Below, piece by piece: positions 8,155 to 17,792 of a DNA stretch of 64,000 nt. A program made the translations under genes and the position numbers. The stretch lies in assembly GCA_946186895.1 (NCBI GenBank), contig CAMHOW010000004.1, positions 1 to 64,000 of the forward strand, written 5' to 3'. This DNA comes from an uncultured Fibrobacter sp. (GTDB lineage Bacteria; Fibrobacterota; Fibrobacteria; Fibrobacterales; Fibrobacteraceae). Under the pieces are notes generated by a model. That model was given only the letters and a program-made list of their open reading frames with translations. It was not told the DNA's origin and made no database searches. Every line of letters starts with the position of its first letter. Within the stretch, counting starts at the first letter, position 1.

Positions 8155-10782
8155 TTATTTCTTTTTCAGCCAAGAACCGCACAGGTACATCGTAAAGATG
8201 ATGCTTGTAATCAGGAACATGGCAATGCTGATGCAGGCCAGGTCGCCGATGCCCTTCAGGCCGCGGTGCGTCGTGAACAGGAACCCGACAAAGCCCGCAA
8301 TCGTCGTGGTGGAACTTGCCATCACGTTACGGCCGGTGGTATCCATCAGTTGACGGAGCGTCAGATTCTTGTCGCTCATCCACGAGGTAATCATGTGAAT
8401 CGTGGAGTCGATTCCGATACCGAGCGCCATCGGGATAACAATCACGTTGTAGATGCTGATTTTCCCGAACTCGAACATATCGGTGAGGAACCCGAGAAGC
8501 CCGAGGGTGAGGAGTGTTCCCATACCAAAGGAAATGCAGCCTGCCAAGAAGAGTTTCGGCTTGCGGAAAGAAATGACCAGCGTGCCGAAAATCACGAGGA
8601 TGATGACCAGCGCAAGCCTGAAGCTATCCTTCTTCACGGAGTCGATCACGTCGGAAAGAATGAACTGCGAGGAGAACGTGCGCAGGTCTTCGCCGTCAAA
8701 GTTCCAATGGCCGTAGCGTTCCTGGAATCGGTGCAGGGCGTGGGCATCCCAGCTCGGGAAGTCACCGTAGATAAAGCCAATCTTACCGTAGCTTCCGTCT
8801 TTTTCGCGTAGCAAGTCCAAAGTCCAGCTCGGGACATCTTCGGCGGTAAAGGTTTTCTCTACAGAGGATAGCTTGCGCAGGTTCGCAATATTCACGGAAT
8901 CTTCGCCCTCGGCACGATCAAACACGCGGGCCTCTACAAGGTCGCGGATTTCTTCGATGATTTCGAGGCGGGCTTCCTGGGAATCTTTTGGCGGAACGAA
9001 ACTCTTGAGGGTGAGGAAACTTCCGAGGGTTGAATCGTGTTCCACGTGCAGGCGCACCATCAGCGTGTCATAAAGTTTGTCGAGCTGTTCGGGCTTGCTT
9101 CCCATCACGGCGGCCGGTGTCGACGTTACCGCCTTACCTGTAGCACGCGTCACCTTCGTAGAAATCTTGTTCTTCGAGGCCGATACGTTCGTCGAGACGC
9201 GACGCAGGTTACGGAGGTTGTGTTCGAAGTCCACATCCTGTGCAAACCAAATGGAAACTGCACCGAGCGCAAAGCTCGCAAAGGCCGCATACTTGAAGAA
9301 CTTGAGGATTTTCGCCTCGTCCCAGGACTTGGGCAACAGGGAATTTTCCGGAGCCTTCGGAATTCCGCCCATGCACTTGATAAAGACGGGGAGCACAAGC
9401 ACAGAGGTAAGCATGCTGAAGAATACGCCTACGGAGGCCACCACGCCGAACTCATAGAACCCACGGAAGTGCGCAGCGAGAAGAGTCAAGAAAGCAGCAA
9501 TTGTCGTGAAGCTTGCGAGCAAGAAGGGCTTGAGCATCTTCCTCTGGGCGTGTTCCAGCACTTCTTCAAGGGTGGCGTATTTGTGCAAAAGTTTCTGCGA
9601 AGTGCCCAAAATGTGAATCGAGTAGTCGATGCCGATGCCCAGAATGATGGAGGCGACAAACACCGTGAACGGATTCAGCTTTCCGTAGAAGAGGGCAGTA
9701 AACGCAAGCGTCGGGAGGCAGGCGTACAGCACCGAAGCAGTCACCAGAATCGGGCCCTTTACGCTCCTGAAGAAGAATATGGTGAGGAAGATGATAAGCA
9801 CCAGACTGATGGCGAAGGAGAAAACGGAATCGTTGGCCACTTCATCCACTTCCTTGAGGCCCTCGTAGGTGCCTTCCACCGTAAAGCGGGTGGGCACCGG
9901 GTACGTCTTGCTGCTGAAATAGGCCAGCAGGGAATCGGTACGGGCCAAGATGTGGGTCACGAATTCATAATCCGTAGAGGGCTTGATGAGCTTGGCGTTT
10001 ACCACGCCGTTATAGAGAATCTTTCCGGTGCTGTCGGGGCGGGGGGAACCGATGAGGCGGTTCTTGAGTTCTGTGGGAATGGTAGATTTCGGATTCCATT
10101 CTTCCTCTTCGTTTGCGGCCTTTGCTATATCGACGGAGTCGGCCTTGTCTTTCTTGAAAAAGGCGTCAAAGGCGCTCACCGCTTCGTCGGGGAGGCCTAG
10201 TTCCTGCGGCAGGTTTTCGTCGATCCAGACCCGTTCCTTTTTCGCGGGCTCGGCTGTTGTCGCACTATCGTTCCCTGAATTTGTCGAAGGGTCGCCCAAC
10301 AGGTCAACTACCAGCGGGCCGTTCTTGCGCCCGATTTCAAGCTGCAGGTCTTCTAGATTGTCGCGGATATGTTCCAGGTGCTTTATGGGCAAATAGAGAA
10401 GCGCGTTATCCTTGAAGAACTGGTTGTCGTTATCCACCTGGGTCGAAACGAAATCTCCCTGCCAATTCTTGTGGATGTAATTGGCGATGGAATCCTGCAG
10501 GGCCACCACCAGGTTCACGTCTTCGCTTTGGATGGCAATCATGAACTTGTCGGTAGAGCCGAAACGCTGGTACGATTCCTCAAGCGCCTTCACGCTCGGG
10601 GTTCCCTCGGGCAGCAAGTGGGAAAGGTCGGCATCTAGCTTGAGTCCCGGCTTGAATAAAATGGGAATCGCAAAAAGTAGCGCCAAAATCAGGTAAAAGG
10701 CGAGGGCCTTGTACTGGTGCTTGCAAATCAGGGGAATGTACCAGTTGGAAAATCTTTCGGGAAGTGATTTTTTGTTAGCCAT
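8155..10782 (-). CDS. RND/MMPL family transporter
   Basis: Two repeated 5-TM blocks (FVASIILGIGIDYSIHILG, NVIVIPMALGIGIDSTIHMI). Confidence 0.85.
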   Translation of the reverse strand: MANKKSLPERFSNWYIPLICKHQYKALAFYLILALLFAIPILFKPGLKLDADLSHLLPEGTPSVKALEESYQRFGSTDKFMIAIQSEDVNLVVALQDSIANYIHKNWQGDFVSTQVDNDNQFFKDNALLYLPIKHLEHIRDNLEDLQLEIGRKNGPLVVDLLGDPSTNSGNDSATTAEPAKKERVWIDENLPQELGLPDEAVSAFDAFFKKDKADSVDIAKAANEEEEWNPKSTIPTELKNRLIGSPRPDSTGKILYNGVVNAKLIKPSTDYEFVTHILARTDSLLAYFSSKTYPVPTRFTVEGTYEGLKEVDEVANDSVFSFAISLVLIIFLTIFFFRSVKGPILVTASVLYACLPTLAFTALFYGKLNPFTVFVASIILGIGIDYSIHILGTSQKLLHKYATLEEVLEHAQRKMLKPFLLASFTTIAAFLTLLAAHFRGFYEFGVVASVGVFFSMLTSVLVLPVFIKCMGGIPKAPENSLLPKSWDEAKILKFFKYAAFASFALGAVSIWFAQDVDFEHNLRNLRRVSTNVSASKNKISTKVTRATGKAVTSTPAAVMGSKPEQLDKLYDTLMVRLHVEHDSTLGSFLTLKSFVPPKDSQEARLEIIEEIRDLVEARVFDRAEGEDSVNIANLRKLSSVEKTFTAEDVPSWTLDLLREKDGSYGKIGFIYGDFPSWDAHALHRFQERYGHWNFDGEDLRTFSSQFILSDVIDSVKKDSFRLALVIILVIFGTLVISFRKPKLFLAGCISFGMGTLLTLGLLGFLTDMFEFGKISIYNVIVIPMALGIGIDSTIHMITSWMSDKNLTLRQLMDTTGRNVMASSTTTIAGFVGFLFTTHRGLKGIGDLACISIAMFLITSIIFTMYLCGSWLKKK
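10270..10298. repeat. TCCCTGAATTTGTCGAAGGG-type palindromic repeat inside the MMPL CDS
   Basis: ttccctgaatttgtcgaagggtcgcc; second copy at 35913-35936 (gtccctaagcttgtcgaagggttgg). Confidence 0.6.
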
Positions 10783-10875
10783 AGGGAGCAATATAATAAA
10801 AAGGGGCGCAGACGGCACGATTTGCGGCCCAAGTTGTTGATATTCGGTCAATTACGACTGATGGAGTGATTAGCC

Positions 10876-12894
10876 CTACGGCATCATGATGTCGTTGCGG
10901 AGCACTGATCGCACGGCTCTGGCGGCCCCAACAGCCTTCTTTTTCCAGGCAAGGTCGCTTGCATCCGTCGTGAGCGCGTACGGTGATTCGCCACCGGGGG
11001 CGGCGCGATACACATCCTCGTTTTCGAGGCCCCCTGCAAGCACATGGTCGCGGAACCCTAGGTAGTAGGCGTTCTGTGAGAAGAATACCGATGGCTGTTC
11101 TGCAGGGCGCTCCTGAGCAAGCAAGTCATAACCCCAGAAATGGTTCGGTTCGCGGACCTGAGCCAAGTCAAAAATCGTGGGCCCTAAATCCAGTTGCGAG
11201 GCCACATCTTCGCGAATGGTAAGCCCATTAAAGAGAGCTGTGTCAGCCGAGAAAATCCCGATAAAGATTTGCGAAGCCGAAAGACCAAGCGGTTGCGGAA
11301 CCATATAATCTACGGAATCTACAGGAGTGTCATGGTCGCCCAAAATAATGATTACCGTATTTTCAAAATCGGGGCGTGTGGAGAGTGCTTCGAAGAATCG
11401 CCCGAGCTGCTGGTCGGTATAGCGTATCGCATTGCGGTAGCGAATCATGGCGTCGTCGGGCTTTTCGGCGTAGGCATCGGGGTAGCCGTAGAACGGAATG
11501 TGCGAGGATATGGTGTTGAAGGACAATTCCCAGGAACTATCTGCGGGCATTTTGTTGAGCAAATCAATCGCGAGATCTACGCCTAGGCTGTCGGCAGTTC
11601 CTTCGACCTTTTCTTCGCCAATTAGGTGCCAATCCTTATCGAAGAACTTCTCGATAAAGGGTAGCGTATGGTCAAAAATCGGGTTTGAAACGGTGGCGTA
11701 GGCGCGGTGGTAGCCTGTCAAAAATTCAGGCCAACCCTTGAACTTGTTTGCCGCATAGAAACTGGGCACGTCGCGATTCGGGTGGGAGGGGAACCCCATG
11801 TAGGTGGCCATGGTGCCACGTACCGTGGGGTAGCCACCGCTAAAGGCGTTTTTGAACCAAAGCACGCCACCTAGCGCATTGTCAGCAGAATCTTTTTCGT
11901 GGTAGCCACCGTTTGCCAGTTTCCAGATGTTCGGGGCTATCGCAGTATCACCTTCAAGCATCTTGTTGAAGATGCGACCCTTGAAAGATTCTCCCATGAT
12001 GAACACGATGTTGTAGGGCTTTTTCGCCTTGTATTCGTGGGTAGGAGCGCCCCGATACATGGGAAGCTCCAGGGAGTTGTTACGATTGGCGGCAAAGTCC
12101 TTCGGCAGAAATGCATCTAGATCGCTTACGAGTTCTTCTGTAATCTTGGTGTTGTCGTGAATGAATTCAAAAGTCTCGACGGCTGCTATGTGGAGAATCG
12201 GTGCGGTAAGCGTATGCTTGCCCAAGGTAAAGCGCATGTCCACTTTCGTGTGGGTCACCGGGATCTCGATCCAGCCGCGAGTGCCCGTAAGGAACAGCAC
12301 GAGCGGCACCAGCGATAGAGCCATGCCGATGGCGAACATCGCGACAGGCGTTTTTTGGGAGGCAGGCTTCCAGCAGCCTTCACTGTTGGTGAGCACGAGC
12401 GAACGGCGCTGTTTACGGAGCCTGAGCGAGTATGCAATTACATAGGCGATGGCGCCAGAAAAGCAAAGCACGACCATCGAAACCCACAGCACTGTCCCGA
12501 GCAAATCACCGCCCAGCGTAGAAACCGTCGTGGCATCGGTGATGTTTGAAATGTGGAAATAGGTGCGGAGGAACGAGTATGAAAGCCGCTGGTGTGAAAA
12601 ACGGAAAACATCATAGTCCGTAATGGCGACGAAAAAGTAGAGGGCGTAAAAGATGGCAAGCCCGCGGGGAGCCCGTGCAAAACCAAAAAGGGCAGCCATG
12701 ACGAGAATCGCACCGAAGGCCATGAAAATCTGCCATAGGGTCTTGCCCTCGAACATTTCGGTCATGGAGAGTCCAAGGGGGTCCGGCAGGCTGTAGAAAA
12801 TCACCAGTAAAACGCTCTGCACCACAAGAGCAACAAGCGCCATGGCGAGGTAGGGATTCTTTAGAAGGCTCGCAATTTTCTTCAAAAAAAACAT
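10876..12894 (-). CDS. LTA synthase-like sulfatase/phosphoglycerol transferase membrane protein
   Basis: N-terminal TM helices; IVFIMGESFKGRIFN and VIIILGDHDTP motifs. Confidence 0.8.
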   Translation of the reverse strand: MFFLKKIASLLKNPYLAMALVALVVQSVLLVIFYSLPDPLGLSMTEMFEGKTLWQIFMAFGAILVMAALFGFARAPRGLAIFYALYFFVAITDYDVFRFSHQRLSYSFLRTYFHISNITDATTVSTLGGDLLGTVLWVSMVVLCFSGAIAYVIAYSLRLRKQRRSLVLTNSEGCWKPASQKTPVAMFAIGMALSLVPLVLFLTGTRGWIEIPVTHTKVDMRFTLGKHTLTAPILHIAAVETFEFIHDNTKITEELVSDLDAFLPKDFAANRNNSLELPMYRGAPTHEYKAKKPYNIVFIMGESFKGRIFNKMLEGDTAIAPNIWKLANGGYHEKDSADNALGGVLWFKNAFSGGYPTVRGTMATYMGFPSHPNRDVPSFYAANKFKGWPEFLTGYHRAYATVSNPIFDHTLPFIEKFFDKDWHLIGEEKVEGTADSLGVDLAIDLLNKMPADSSWELSFNTISSHIPFYGYPDAYAEKPDDAMIRYRNAIRYTDQQLGRFFEALSTRPDFENTVIIILGDHDTPVDSVDYMVPQPLGLSASQIFIGIFSADTALFNGLTIREDVASQLDLGPTIFDLAQVREPNHFWGYDLLAQERPAEQPSVFFSQNAYYLGFRDHVLAGGLENEDVYRAAPGGESPYALTTDASDLAWKKKAVGAARAVRSVLRNDIMMP

Positions 12895-12909
12895 AATTAA
12901 TTCTTGTTA

Positions 12910-12944
12910 GAGATTGCTTCGAGGCTTTCGCCTCTCGCAATGAC
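12910..12944. repeat. GTCAT-bounded palindromic repeat (GTCATTGCGAGAGGCGAAAGCCTCGAAGCAATCTC, read on the minus strand)
   Basis: Direct reading; intergenic. Confidence 0.75.
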
Positions 12945-12947
12945 ATT

Positions 12948-14123
12948 TTAATGGACGGCTTTAGGCTTTAAAATAAAATCTACAGCGTGTTCCAGGTCCT
13001 CGACCTGTCGGGCATGAACCTGCGCGTAGCGCTTGGGAGCTCGGGCGGCAAAGTCGGCATAAATACGACTATCAAGCAATTGCACTAGTCGGTTCTTGAT
13101 TTCGCTTACGGAATACGGGTCAAAGTAAAGCACCGCGTCGCCGCAGACTTCGGGGATAGAGGTAGTGCCGCTGGCAGCCACAGGCACTCCGTAACGCATA
13201 GACTGCACCGGCGGGTAGCCAAAGCCTTCGTTCAGGCTCGGGAACACGAATGCATAGGCGTTTTGGTGCAGGAATTCCAGTTCCTTGTTTTCCACATAGC
13301 CAAGCAACACAAAACGGTCTTTGTGCTTAAGGTGACGCAGGTAGGCCTTCGGATTTGCGACACCGGTAATCACCATCTTGTAATCAAATGGTTTTCCCTG
13401 TGACTCGTACATGCCCACCAGTTCGTCAAAAGCCATCGCTGCACGCAGGTTGTTCTTTTCCCAGCGGGCGCCGCTGGTGAGCAAGAAATACTTTTTCGCG
13501 GTAACTCCTGGCGGCAGGAATCCTTCAGGTTCGTATTCTGTCATGGGACTGTAGAATACAGGAATTTCCAGGTCCATCAGTTCCGGGAAGAACGACTTGA
13601 TGGAGGCTCGGCTGTGTTCGCTTACCGTAATGGTGCGTGCCTTGCCTTCGGCCATGCGCTTCGCCAGATCTTGATACTTGGGCTTGTAGAAACACTTCTT
13701 CCAACTTTCACGGTAACGCACTAGCGCTTCGAACTTTTGTCCGAGCTTTTTGGCAAAACCGACACCGGCCCAACTGTACTGCATCTCCAAAGCACGCACA
13801 CCATGCCAGGTGAACACGAAATCTTTCACGTCAATGGCCCATTTCTTTTCAAGGGAATAAAGTGGCGTGTAGAAGGTGTCAATCTGGTTTTCGTCGATAA
13901 TCTGCTGCGGCGTTTTTTCGCTGATATCGAACAGCGGGATATCTTTCTGCTTACAGGCTTCAAGAATGGCCGGGTCTAGGTACTTGCGGCTATCGTAGGC
14001 ACAAGAAAATTTTGCTCCACGTTTCACCAATGCCCAGAAAATCACTTCGCCGTAACTTCCGCCGCCATGGAACTTGGCACTATGTATGGGCTGAACTGCC
14101 ACCAGATTGAAAAGCAGGTTCAT
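12948..14123 (-). CDS. Glycosyltransferase family 1/4
   Basis: FLLTSGARWEKNNLRAAMAFDELV, YAFVFPSLNEGFGYPPVQSMRYGVPVAASGTTSIPEVCGDAVLYFDPYS; start moved to MNLLFNLV. Confidence 0.85.
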   Translation of the reverse strand: MNLLFNLVAVQPIHSAKFHGGGSYGEVIFWALVKRGAKFSCAYDSRKYLDPAILEACKQKDIPLFDISEKTPQQIIDENQIDTFYTPLYSLEKKWAIDVKDFVFTWHGVRALEMQYSWAGVGFAKKLGQKFEALVRYRESWKKCFYKPKYQDLAKRMAEGKARTITVSEHSRASIKSFFPELMDLEIPVFYSPMTEYEPEGFLPPGVTAKKYFLLTSGARWEKNNLRAAMAFDELVGMYESQGKPFDYKMVITGVANPKAYLRHLKHKDRFVLLGYVENKELEFLHQNAYAFVFPSLNEGFGYPPVQSMRYGVPVAASGTTSIPEVCGDAVLYFDPYSVSEIKNRLVQLLDSRIYADFAARAPKRYAQVHARQVEDLEHAVDFILKPKAVH

Positions 14124-14125
14124 TG

Positions 14126-15142
14126 CTACCTCCCCAGGATTTTTCCGTAAATTCTCAAGGGAAGCAATAGAATCGGCAAATGCTTGTAAATCCAAGACAG
14201 AGACTTGGCGAAGGCGTAGCTGCGGATAATATAGGCTCCACCGGCCCCTACCTTACGGGTCTGGAATTCAAACTCTTCCTTGGCGTGGGCAATCACGTCG
14301 TCGTAGTATTCGTTGATGGTAATGCTCTTGTCGGCGTTGACTTTCACCGGAATGTTCTTTAGGTTTGTGTAGAAATCCTTGCGTAAAATCTTCGGTAAGA
14401 ACAGGTCCATGCTTGCAGGCACCTTGTGGCCGCGGGTGTCGATGATTCGCGAGCCAAAGAAGTGCAGCACCTTCGCTGTCGGCAGGAACCTGTTACCATA
14501 AGCCAACTGACAGTTCCAACCGCCGGGCATCTTTTGCGTGATGTAGCCGAACTTGAAGTTGGTTTCGGCGAGGCTTGCCATGTCGTAGGGGAAATTCTTG
14601 GATACGCAATAGAGCCAAAGATCGTGCCAGGTCTCGAAGAACTTGTGGGCTTCGGGAGTATCTGCCGCAAACATCACGCCCCCGTTGAAAATCTCGTCAT
14701 TCAGGATCGGCGAAAAGCCCATCATTTTGGCGTTGTTCAGAACCTTCTTGCGGTTGATAGCCTTCGAAAGATTGGTGTGAAAATCCAGCACCGCGTAAAT
14801 GCCGCCCTTCCATTCTTCAGGAATCGAGAGGTCGCCAACGATGGCGATATCGGAATCCATGTACAGAAAATCGCCGTCAATGACGTTACGCATCACCGTC
14901 TTCAGGTAGCGGGAGCGGAGCATGGGGGTGAACTTTTCGTCGAGGGTCAGTACCTTGAGTTCATCAACAGCGTCCTTGAGGACGGCCCGGGGGCCGGTCA
15001 AAGTTTCTGCAGTCTTGTCGTCGGTTAAGAGCGTTACAAAGGCGCCGGGGTTATGCACACGCAAAGAGGCGATCGCCACCAGGGTCTGTTCGCAGAAAAA
15101 ATCTTTCGGGGAACTAGTCAGAACAAAAAGGTATTTGGTCAT
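14126..15142 (-). CDS. Glycosyltransferase (nucleotide-diphospho-sugar transferase fold, GT8-like)
   Basis: DGDFLYMDSDIAIVGDLS, DEIFNGGVMFA. Confidence 0.65.
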   Translation of the reverse strand: MTKYLFVLTSSPKDFFCEQTLVAIASLRVHNPGAFVTLLTDDKTAETLTGPRAVLKDAVDELKVLTLDEKFTPMLRSRYLKTVMRNVIDGDFLYMDSDIAIVGDLSIPEEWKGGIYAVLDFHTNLSKAINRKKVLNNAKMMGFSPILNDEIFNGGVMFAADTPEAHKFFETWHDLWLYCVSKNFPYDMASLAETNFKFGYITQKMPGGWNCQLAYGNRFLPTAKVLHFFGSRIIDTRGHKVPASMDLFLPKILRKDFYTNLKNIPVKVNADKSITINEYYDDVIAHAKEEFEFQTRKVGAGGAYIIRSYAFAKSLSWIYKHLPILLLPLRIYGKILGR

Positions 15143-15162
15143 GGGCGGGCTCCCCTTCTTTG

Positions 15163-15891
15163 CTAATCCAACGGAATGGTGGACTTGGCGTTTTCAAAAT
15201 CTTCAACGGTATCGAGTTCGCAGGAGAAATAATCCGATGCATCCCACACTGTATAAGTATGTCCCTGCGGAATCATGCGTTCAAAGGCGAGTTCGTAGAA
15301 CGTATTTTCTAGGTGTTCCACGTTCATCATCTTTTCTAGTTCGGCATAAAGAGCAGTGGAATAGTCTGCGCCAATCTTTTCAATGCCGAGACTTTCGCCT
15401 GCGGCAGCCTTCGGGGAACAAGTCTTGCTGATTTCGGAGATGTTTCCGTCGTCTCCGAGAACCACCTTCATCTCTTCTTCACCAAGCTCGTGACGGATCA
15501 GCGTAAGCACGTTCGCCGCCTTAGAGGCGAGTACGTTCTTCACGATTTGCGGGTCGTAAAGCAGGTCGCTGTCTAGCAGCAAAAATTCCTTGCCTGCAAC
15601 AGCTTGGCCTGCAAGCCAGAGAGAATAGATGTTGTTCGTGGAATCGTAAAGAGCATTGTGAATGAACGTGACGCGAATGGAATCACCGTAATGCTCCTTC
15701 ACGAAGTTTTCGATCATGTGGTTTAGGTAACCCGTCACAATCACGAAATCGCGGACTCCTGCCGCCACAATCGCATCCATGGAACGTTCCAAAAGGGAAC
15801 GGCCCTTCACGTCCAATAGGCATTTAGGCGTATTGTTTGTAAGCGGGCGCAAACGCTTTGCCATGCCGGCGGCTAGAATGACGGCGATCAT
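15163..15891 (-). CDS. LicC-like sugar/choline-phosphate nucleotidyltransferase
   Basis: MIAVILAAGMAKRLRPLTNNTPKCLLDVKGRSLLER. Confidence 0.85.
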   Translation of the reverse strand: MIAVILAAGMAKRLRPLTNNTPKCLLDVKGRSLLERSMDAIVAAGVRDFVIVTGYLNHMIENFVKEHYGDSIRVTFIHNALYDSTNNIYSLWLAGQAVAGKEFLLLDSDLLYDPQIVKNVLASKAANVLTLIRHELGEEEMKVVLGDDGNISEISKTCSPKAAAGESLGIEKIGADYSTALYAELEKMMNVEHLENTFYELAFERMIPQGHTYTVWDASDYFSCELDTVEDFENAKSTIPLD

Positions 15892-16922
15892 ACGGCGGCG
15901 CAACGCTTGATGGTGTCAACCACCACCTGAATCTGTTCTTTACGGCCAAGCGTAATGCGCAGGCAATCTTCAAGGCCCTTATCGCTCATGAACTTGATCT
16001 TGTAATCTTGCTCGGCCATAGCCTTTTGCAGGGCTTCCTTGATGCGGGTCGGGTACTTGATCAAGATGAAGTTGGCCACGCTCTTGTAGACCTTGAAGCC
16101 CGGCAGGTTGCCCAGTTCTTTCTTGAACAGCTGGCGATCCCATTCCATTTCGTCGGCCACCTTGCGGTAGTGATCTTCGCTTTCAATAGCGGCCATGGCC
16201 ACGGCTTCGCTAAAGCGGTTGTAGCCCAGGTACTTGTTAGCGTAGCTCAAGAAGGATTCATGACCCTTGCCCATAAAGCCAAAGCCCATGCGAAGTCCCG
16301 GAAGGCCGAAGAACTTGGAAAGCGTACGGGAAATAATCAGGTTCGAATACTTGTTCACAAGCGGAGCAATGTAGGCGGTATCCGTCGTAATGAACGAGGC
16401 GTAGGCTTCGTCGATCAGTACCATGGTGTCGCTGGGGATATTTTCCATGATACGGCCGATTTCGTCGGGCGTAAGGCTGTTGCCCGTCGGGTTGTTCGGG
16501 GAGGCCAAGAGCAGCATGCGGGGGTGAATCTTGTTAGTAAGGGCAATGACCTCGTCTACGTCGTAGGCGAAAGTATCTTCCTTTTCGTGGAGGGGGTACA
16601 TCTCGAAAGAACCGCCACATTCGCCAGCAATGCGGTTGTAGTACCACCAGGAAAATTCCGGAATCATGATGGTCTTGTTTTCGCCCACCATCAGGTAGTA
16701 ATGGACAGCGTTTTTCAAGATGTCTTCGCCACCGTAACCCAGCAGCACCTGTTCTTCGGGCACATTGTAGATTTCGGAGAGCTTTACCGAGAAAATGCTC
16801 TTTTTACCCTCATCGTAAATGCGGGTGTAAAAACAGAGCTGTTCGGGGTCAAAGTTCTTGACGGCGTCGAGCACTTTCTGCGAAGGCTTGAAGTTGAATT
16901 CGTTTCTGTCCAAGTAGTTCAT
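15888..16922 (-). CDS. PLP-dependent class I/II aminotransferase (HisC-like)
   Basis: LLLASPNNPTGNSLT, VLIDEAYASF, ISRTLSKFFGLPGLRMGF. Confidence 0.85.
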   Translation of the reverse strand: MNYLDRNEFNFKPSQKVLDAVKNFDPEQLCFYTRIYDEGKKSIFSVKLSEIYNVPEEQVLLGYGGEDILKNAVHYYLMVGENKTIMIPEFSWWYYNRIAGECGGSFEMYPLHEKEDTFAYDVDEVIALTNKIHPRMLLLASPNNPTGNSLTPDEIGRIMENIPSDTMVLIDEAYASFITTDTAYIAPLVNKYSNLIISRTLSKFFGLPGLRMGFGFMGKGHESFLSYANKYLGYNRFSEAVAMAAIESEDHYRKVADEMEWDRQLFKKELGNLPGFKVYKSVANFILIKYPTRIKEALQKAMAEQDYKIKFMSDKGLEDCLRITLGRKEQIQVVVDTIKRCAAV

Positions 16923-16982
16923 GTTTTACCTTTTACGGGGAATGCCCCGATTTCAAATTTCTTTCAAAATATAAGATTTTAC

Positions 16983-17792
16983 TTATTTCCAACACACGTC
17001 AAGGCCATGATTATAGCGCTTTTCCTCGGGCGGAAGCTGCATATAGTCGTGGTAAAATTCCGACAGGTAGTAATCATAGTTCTTGTAGCCGCTAAATTCG
17101 CGGTTTTCGAAGGGGTATCCAACCGTTTCCGCAATTTTTTCCAAGTCTAGGATGCGGTCGGTTTTGGTGTCAAAGAAAAGCGTTGCTACCCGGCCCGAAT
17201 GGTTTGTCGGATAGCGACGAATGACCCGTTCCACATAACGACAGAAGCGCTTTTTGCCTATTACGCATGCAACGGCATAGAAGAACCGCTTGTACAGAAG
17301 CGTCCAGGCGTCGTAACCCTTAGATTTGAAATCTGTGGTAATGGCAAGGGTAATCACGCGCAAGAAGCTGCAATACAGCACGAACGCCTTTTCCCAGAAA
17401 CGAGATTTCGGAAGGCCATCCAGCGGGAAGATATCGACCCAAATGCCCATTTCGCCCTTATGGCGTTCCATCTTGACCGTAGTGCGGTTGTCGTAGGCCT
17501 TGGCGAACGGGTAAAAGTAACCGTCGCAGGTGTCGTCAACCAACGTGAGCCATTCCTTATGGGTAGGCGCATTCTTGTCTTTGAGAATGGCAATCAGCTT
17601 TTCGTAGTCTTCGCGCAAAAGGCAAATGTCGATGTCGTCGTCCCAGGGAATGTAACCCTTGTGGCGTACCGCTCCCAAGAGCGTGCCGTAGGCAAGGCTG
17701 TACTTCAAGTTGTTTTCTTTGCAGATGCGTTCAATCTCGTCTAGAATAGACATCTGGATTTCGCGGCATTCCTGCTGTTCGATCTTTTTCAT
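16983..17792 (-). CDS. LicD family phosphotransferase
   Basis: YSLAYGTLLGAVRHKGYIPWDDDIDI. Confidence 0.9.
   Translation of the reverse strand: MKKIEQQECREIQMSILDEIERICKENNLKYSLAYGTLLGAVRHKGYIPWDDDIDICLLREDYEKLIAILKDKNAPTHKEWLTLVDDTCDGYFYPFAKAYDNRTTVKMERHKGEMGIWVDIFPLDGLPKSRFWEKAFVLYCSFLRVITLAITTDFKSKGYDAWTLLYKRFFYAVACVIGKKRFCRYVERVIRRYPTNHSGRVATLFFDTKTDRILDLEKIAETVGYPFENREFSGYKNYDYYLSEFYHDYMQLPPEEKRYNHGLDVCWK

Noticed and set aside
9037-10200. 387-aa plus-strand ORF inside the MMPL transporter
   Set aside because: Antisense shadow of a well-supported gene; His/Glu/Arg-rich low-complexity composition typical of spurious complementary-frame ORFs.
11617-11631. Sigma-54-like site TGGCACCTAATTGGC on the minus strand
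   Set aside because: Correct spacing but a mismatch in the -12 box and located deep inside the LTA-synthase-like CDS; likely chance.
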